From an uncultured Clostridium sp. (GTDB lineage: Bacteria; Bacillota; Clostridia; Peptostreptococcales; Peptostreptococcaceae): a DNA stretch of 46,532 nucleotides. The notes beneath the pieces are model-generated. The model did not search any database and was not told the DNA's origin. It saw nothing but the letters and a program-made list of their open reading frames with translations. The stretch is from positions 1 to 46,532 of the forward strand of contig UQCY01000002.1 of NCBI GenBank assembly GCA_900539645.1, given 5' to 3'. The stretch's first letter is position 1. Every line of letters starts with the position of its first letter. This document shows positions 42,612 to 46,532 of this stretch, one piece after another. Position numbers and translations under genes: made by a program.

Positions 42612-44708
42612 ATGAAAAAAACTAAGATTATTAGTATTATATTAGCCGTAGCCCTTGCAGTAGGGGGATGTTCGGCTTTTAATGGCGATAAAAAAGAAGA
42701 AAAGACAAGCGATACAAAGAAAACATACTCAGAAAAGATACAGTTGGCAATACAGAAACCAAGTACGATAAGTCCAATTACTAATACGGATGAAAGTGTT
42801 TTAAATGTATTAAATCTAGTATATGATGGGCTTTTTGAGCTTAATAAAAACTATAATGCAATACCTAAGCTAGTAAAAAATAGTAAGATGTCATCTGATG
42901 GTAAGCAGATGGATATAGTTTTAAAAGATGCGAAATGGCATGATGGAAATCCTGTAACAGCAGATGATGTAGCTTTTACTGTTTCATCAATAAGATCTAA
43001 TAAAACAAGTCCATATAATTATATGGTGCAGAATATATCTGATGTTGTAGTAAATGGAGAAAAAAATCTTACTATAAAATTCAAAAATAATGCTGCATTT
43101 GCAAAGGAAAATTTAACATTTCCTATAGTCAGCAAGGTTCAGTTATCTGGAAAAGATATAAATAATGTTGATGCAAATAAGGTAGGTAATGGAGTTTATA
43201 AAATTGCAAGTTATTCAGATAGAGAGGGAATATCTCTAGAAGTAAATAAAGATTACTATGGAGATATTCCAAAGAGTGCTATGAATATAAATGTAAATAT
43301 TGTTCCAGATGAAGATACAATAGTATCTACTGTTGAGGCATTAGAGAGCGATATGGTTAAGGCGGATTCAGATAATTTAAGCCGGTTCCAGAATAGCCGG
43401 TTTGACATTAAGTCTTACGAGGGAAGAGATTATGATGCTGTTATAATAAATCAGTCAAATTTACTTCTTGCAAATGCTAATTTTAGAAAGGCGATAGTTT
43501 CTGCAATAAATAGAACTGCGATAATAGAAAATGGATATATGGGGCATGTACATTCTGTAAATATTCCGATAAATTCTAAATCTAAATATTATGAAAGCTC
43601 TATAAAAAATATGGAATATAGCACAGAAAATGCTGAAAAATATATGAAAGAGATAAAAATTAATAAGAAGGATAAGATTAAGGAAACACAGGTAAATGCT
43701 ACAAATAAACCTAATAATAAGGTGAATTCAAGTAGTGGAAATAATAAAACAAATTCCTCTAATAAACCTAGTAGTTCTGGAAATTCTGGTGGATCTAGCA
43801 ACAATACAGGTACTTCAGATAATAGTGGATCAGATGCAAATCAAGCACCTAGTGGAGGTGATTCTGGAACTCAGAACAGTGGAGGCTCTAATGCAGGAAG
43901 TTCTTCAGGTGGAGAATCAGCAGGTAATGGAGCAGGAGGAGAAGCTAGAATTCTAGATTCTTCTGAAGAAACTAGAAATACTGTTTATTCTACTGATGAG
44001 GATAAGGAAGAGTTTGAAAAAATTGCTGATGAAAATAATGATTCTGTTATAGCTACAAATCTTGTTAGAACTACTAATAACAATAAAGAAAATGCAAATA
44101 ATCAAAATAATAATGCGGCTAATAATAATCAGAACAGCAACAATCAAAATAATAATACAACACAGAATAAAAATGATGCAGCTAATAAAAAAACTAAAAA
44201 AGAAGAAAATCCTTATTACACAGAAAAAGAAATAAAAACTATGATAAACTCTATAACTTTAAAAATAATCGTAAATAGAGAAAATAGTGAAAGAGTCAAA
44301 TCTGCAAATATGATATCTGAAAACTTAAAGGCTGTTGGAATTAAGTCAGAGGTTGTTCTTTTAGATTCACTTGGCATGCAGAAATCATTAGCTAATAGAT
44401 CATATGATTTAGCTGTTACAGGATGGCAGATATCTAGTATCCCTAATATAACAGAAATTATGAAAGCTATATGTCCTAATGATGCAGGACTAAATGAGAG
44501 ATTAGGAAAGATACAGGGAGCAACTAGTGAAGAGGATATTAAGAAAATTTATGCAGATATAGAAAAATATTGCATAGATAATGCATTATTTATAAGTATA
44601 GGTGTAAAAGATAACTATATGATTATAAATAAAAGACTAAAAACTGATTTATATATGAATGATTATGACCAGTATAGAGGTATAGAAATGGTAACTCCTT
44701 CAAAATAA
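42612..44708 (+). CDS. Peptide/oligopeptide-type ABC substrate-binding lipoprotein with a long low-complexity insert
   Basis: 698 aa. Lipoprotein signal with lipobox VGGC (Cys20). The first part (about 45-350) is a family-5 solute-binding domain (LNLVYDGLFELNKNY, KWHDGNPVTADDVAFTV, NFRKAIVSAINRTAII), and its C-terminal part resumes at about 530 (EKEIKTMINSITLKIIVNRENSERVKSANMISENLKAVGI ... YDLAVTGWQ). Between them lies an insert of about 175 residues rich in Asn, Ser and Gly (43680-44215). Without it the protein would be about 520 aa, the usual size. No permease or ATPase genes are adjacent, so it is an orphan binding protein or has taken another envelope role. It is co-transcribed with the transglycosylase. 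Confidence 0.85.
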   Translation: MKKTKIISIILAVALAVGGCSAFNGDKKEEKTSDTKKTYSEKIQLAIQKPSTISPITNTDESVLNVLNLVYDGLFELNKNYNAIPKLVKNSKMSSDGKQMDIVLKDAKWHDGNPVTADDVAFTVSSIRSNKTSPYNYMVQNISDVVVNGEKNLTIKFKNNAAFAKENLTFPIVSKVQLSGKDINNVDANKVGNGVYKIASYSDREGISLEVNKDYYGDIPKSAMNINVNIVPDEDTIVSTVEALESDMVKADSDNLSRFQNSRFDIKSYEGRDYDAVIINQSNLLLANANFRKAIVSAINRTAIIENGYMGHVHSVNIPINSKSKYYESSIKNMEYSTENAEKYMKEIKINKKDKIKETQVNATNKPNNKVNSSSGNNKTNSSNKPSSSGNSGGSSNNTGTSDNSGSDANQAPSGGDSGTQNSGGSNAGSSSGGESAGNGAGGEARILDSSEETRNTVYSTDEDKEEFEKIADENNDSVIATNLVRTTNNNKENANNQNNNAANNNQNSNNQNNNTTQNKNDAANKKTKKEENPYYTEKEIKTMINSITLKIIVNRENSERVKSANMISENLKAVGIKSEVVLLDSLGMQKSLANRSYDLAVTGWQISSIPNITEIMKAICPNDAGLNERLGKIQGATSEEDIKKIYADIEKYCIDNALFISIGVKDNYMIINKRLKTDLYMNDYDQYRGIEMVTPSK

Positions 44709-44812
44709 TTTATAAAGTTTTTGCATTATTTGGTAAAATAAGATATTCTATAATTAGGTATAAAAAATAATAGAAAATTCTTTTAAATAGATATTATTAT
44801 GGAGGTGGTTTA

Positions 44813-46306
44813 ATGAAAAAGGCAATAGCAGCGCTAGGAATAAGTGCGGTTACATTAGCGATGTCTTCTGCTGATTCTAGTGCTCTTGAAACAGCGACAG
44901 TTACGGCAGATGCTCTTAATATGAGAAGTGGGCCTGGAATAAGCTATAGTAAACGGGGAGTGCTTCATAAGGGCGCTAAGGTAACAGTTCTTGAAAAATC
45001 AAAAGGATGGGTTAAGATAAAAGATTCTTCAGGAAAAACAGCTTGGGTAAGTGGACAGTATTTAAGCACATCTGGAAGTAGCTCAAGCAACTCATCATCA
45101 GAAAGTGCGGGATATATTGCGTATGTTTCTGTAAACTCTAGCTTAAATGTTAGAAGTGAGTCTTCTACATCTGGAAGTGTAATTGCATCTTTAAAAAATG
45201 GCGAAAAAGTTCAGGTAATAGAGAAAAAGGACAATGGATGGAGCAAGATAAAAACAGAGTCTGGTAAAGTAGGATGGGCTAGTAGTAAATATCTAGTAAA
45301 TACACCAAGTAACTCTGGAAATACTAGTTCACAGAATAATTCATCTTCACAGAATGATTCTGTAGCAGCTTCAGGAAACGTAAAGGTAAATACATCTAGT
45401 GGCCTAAATGTAAGAAAAGGACCAGGAACAAATCATGCTATAATTGGCTCTTTAGCTGGAGGAAGTGTTGTTCAGGTAAAAGAAAAGTCTGGAGGTTGGG
45501 TAAAAGTTGTATTATCTAACGGAAGTACTGGTTGGGTAAGTGGACAGTATGTAAGCTCTACAAATGAATCTACTTCAAATTCAGGATCATCTCAGAATAA
45601 TAAACCACCACAGAATAATGAATCTACAGCGGCATCAGGAAGAGTTAAAGTAACTATATCAAAAGGTCTAAATATAAGAAAAGGACCAGGAACAGGTAAT
45701 GCTATAGTTGGCTCTTTAGCTGGAGGAAGTGTTGTAGAAGTTAAAGAAAAATCTAATGGATGGTATAAGATAAAAACAGCTAATGGTGTAGAAGGTTGGG
45801 TAAGTGGAGATTATGTTACTCCAACTGATGAACCTCTAAGCGGTGGAGCAAGTAGTAACAATTCTAGTTCAGGAAATAATAGTTCTAGTAGTAATAATAA
45901 TGGATCTTTTGGAAGTGGAGAAAGCTCTGCTACTGGAGATAAGATAGTTGATTATGCATACACATTATTAGGAGTTCCATATAAATGGGGCGGAAATGGA
46001 CCTTCAAGCTTTGACTGTTCGGGATATACTCAGTGGGTATACAAAAATGCAGCAGGAATTAGCATACCAAGAGTATCAAGAGATCAGGCTCAGGCAGGTA
46101 GTGCAGTAGAAAAAGGTAACTACAAAAAAGGAGATTTATTATACTTTAATACTGGAGGAAGTGGTGTAAGCCATGTCGGTATATATATAGGTGGAGATAA
46201 ATTCATACATTGTAGTGGAACTCAGTCAAAACCAGGTTCAGTAAAAGTAAGCTCGTTAAATGGATATTACGGAAACGTACTTTTAGGAGCTAGAAGATTT
46301 GTTTAA
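44813..46306 (+). CDS. Secreted NlpC/P60 peptidoglycan hydrolase with four SH3b domains
   Basis: 497 aa. Signal peptide (about 1-25), then four bacterial SH3 repeats (about 27-85, 100-160, 185-247, 275-340; each with LN[VMI]R.[GE] and a GWV or GWA.[SG] block), joined by Ser/Asn-rich linkers. The C-terminal NlpC/P60 domain (about 380-497) has the catalytic Cys402 (FDCSGYTQW), His454 (VSHVGIYIG) and His466 (FIHCSG). SH3b domains bind the wall; the enzyme cuts D-Glu-diamino acid peptide bonds, usually for cell separation. GGAGGTGG precedes the ATG. Confidence 0.92.
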   Translation: MKKAIAALGISAVTLAMSSADSSALETATVTADALNMRSGPGISYSKRGVLHKGAKVTVLEKSKGWVKIKDSSGKTAWVSGQYLSTSGSSSSNSSSESAGYIAYVSVNSSLNVRSESSTSGSVIASLKNGEKVQVIEKKDNGWSKIKTESGKVGWASSKYLVNTPSNSGNTSSQNNSSSQNDSVAASGNVKVNTSSGLNVRKGPGTNHAIIGSLAGGSVVQVKEKSGGWVKVVLSNGSTGWVSGQYVSSTNESTSNSGSSQNNKPPQNNESTAASGRVKVTISKGLNIRKGPGTGNAIVGSLAGGSVVEVKEKSNGWYKIKTANGVEGWVSGDYVTPTDEPLSGGASSNNSSSGNNSSSSNNNGSFGSGESSATGDKIVDYAYTLLGVPYKWGGNGPSSFDCSGYTQWVYKNAAGISIPRVSRDQAQAGSAVEKGNYKKGDLLYFNTGGSGVSHVGIYIGGDKFIHCSGTQSKPGSVKVSSLNGYYGNVLLGARRFV

Positions 46307-46340
46307 TTGATTTTAAAAATAAATACAGTTATATAAATAA

Positions 46341-46378
46341 GGACATCATACAAAAAATTGTACTGATGTCTTTTTTTA
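46341..46378 (+). terminator. Rho-independent terminator after the NlpC/P60 gene
   Basis: GACATCA-TAC and GTA-C-TGATGTC pair with one bulge around a loop of about 9 nt, followed by seven T residues. Confidence 0.87.
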
Positions 46379-46441
46379 TGTATTTTTAGAGCTTGTAGTT
46401 TTATAAAAATTATCATTTTTTGGGGTAAATACATACAAATG

Positions 46442-46455
46442 TGAATACGTTTGCA
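46442..46455. promoter_or_regulatory. cre-like / LacI-family operator candidate
   Basis: TGAATACGTTTGCA matches the catabolite-responsive element core (TGNAANCGNWNNCA) at all fixed positions but one and is an imperfect palindrome around CG. The rest of 46379-46532 shows no gene; the site may serve one beyond the window. Confidence 0.3.
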
Positions 46456-46532
46456 AAATTATTTAAAAAATGAAAGAAAAAATTCGTAAAGTATAAAACA
46501 AAAGACCAGCCCACTGATACAAGTGAAGTCTG

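Noticed and set aside
43380..43405. AGCCGGTT direct repeat in the binding-protein gene
   Set aside because: It encodes a repeated Ser-Arg-Phe in coding sequence; two copies only and no other signal.
42612..44708. Two separate genes fused by error in the binding-protein frame
   Set aside because: One continuous frame with matching N- and C-terminal parts of a single family-5 fold; the insert is repetitive but in frame throughout.

Overview
The window looks like a chromosomal segment of a low-GC (roughly 30%) anaerobic Firmicute, most likely Peptostreptococcaceae or a close clostridial relative. Arginine is almost always AGA, ribosome-binding sites are strong AGGAGG types, TTG starts are frequent, and the gene neighbourhoods (addB-addA-sbcD-sbcC; polA-coaE-lytic transglycosylase-binding lipoprotein) are clostridial in style. 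There is no prophage, CRISPR array or rRNA. The only mobile-element trace is the first few codons of a probable transposase at the left edge, next to an isolated short-chain dehydrogenase gene.

Left third (about 980-18357): one long + strand run of seven tightly spaced DNA-end-processing genes. It begins with a promoter, a perfect GAAC-N4-GTTC LexA-type box and three genes that look like a taken-apart AddAB enzyme: a helicase-fold protein without ATPase motifs, a complete UvrD-type helicase, and a separate PD-(D/E)XK nuclease with four cysteines placed for an iron-sulphur cluster. Canonical addB, addA, sbcD and sbcC follow, ending at a clear terminator. The combination of a second AddAB-like set ahead of the real one, with an SOS-type box, is the main candidate for an undescribed system here.

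Middle (18.4-33.7 kb): mostly housekeeping and regulatory genes: a CNNM/CorC-type membrane protein, a yfcE-nadK pair, an ABC transporter with a small exported protein, a YbaK-like deacylase, an RluD-type pseudouridine synthase, a YejK/NdpA nucleoid protein, acyl carrier protein, a LacI regulator, a MocR-type regulator, a DUF896 protein, a LysR regulator divergent from an ABC exporter, and a TetR gene. Two structured-RNA candidates lie here: an unidentified, locally GC-rich element at 19825-19949, and a rod-shaped 6S-like RNA at about 27876-28091.

Right third (33.7-46.5 kb): an MMPL-type RND transporter paired with a secreted heptad-repeat protein; an intergenic region with a probable C-rich small RNA (about 38135-38213) and a tRNA-Leu(CAA); the polA-coaE-lytic transglycosylase-binding lipoprotein run, in which the lipoprotein is split by a long Asn/Ser/Gly-rich insert; and a secreted NlpC/P60 hydrolase with four SH3b repeats.

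All calls come from reading the sequence. No database search or folding program was run, so RNA and operator calls are pattern-based.
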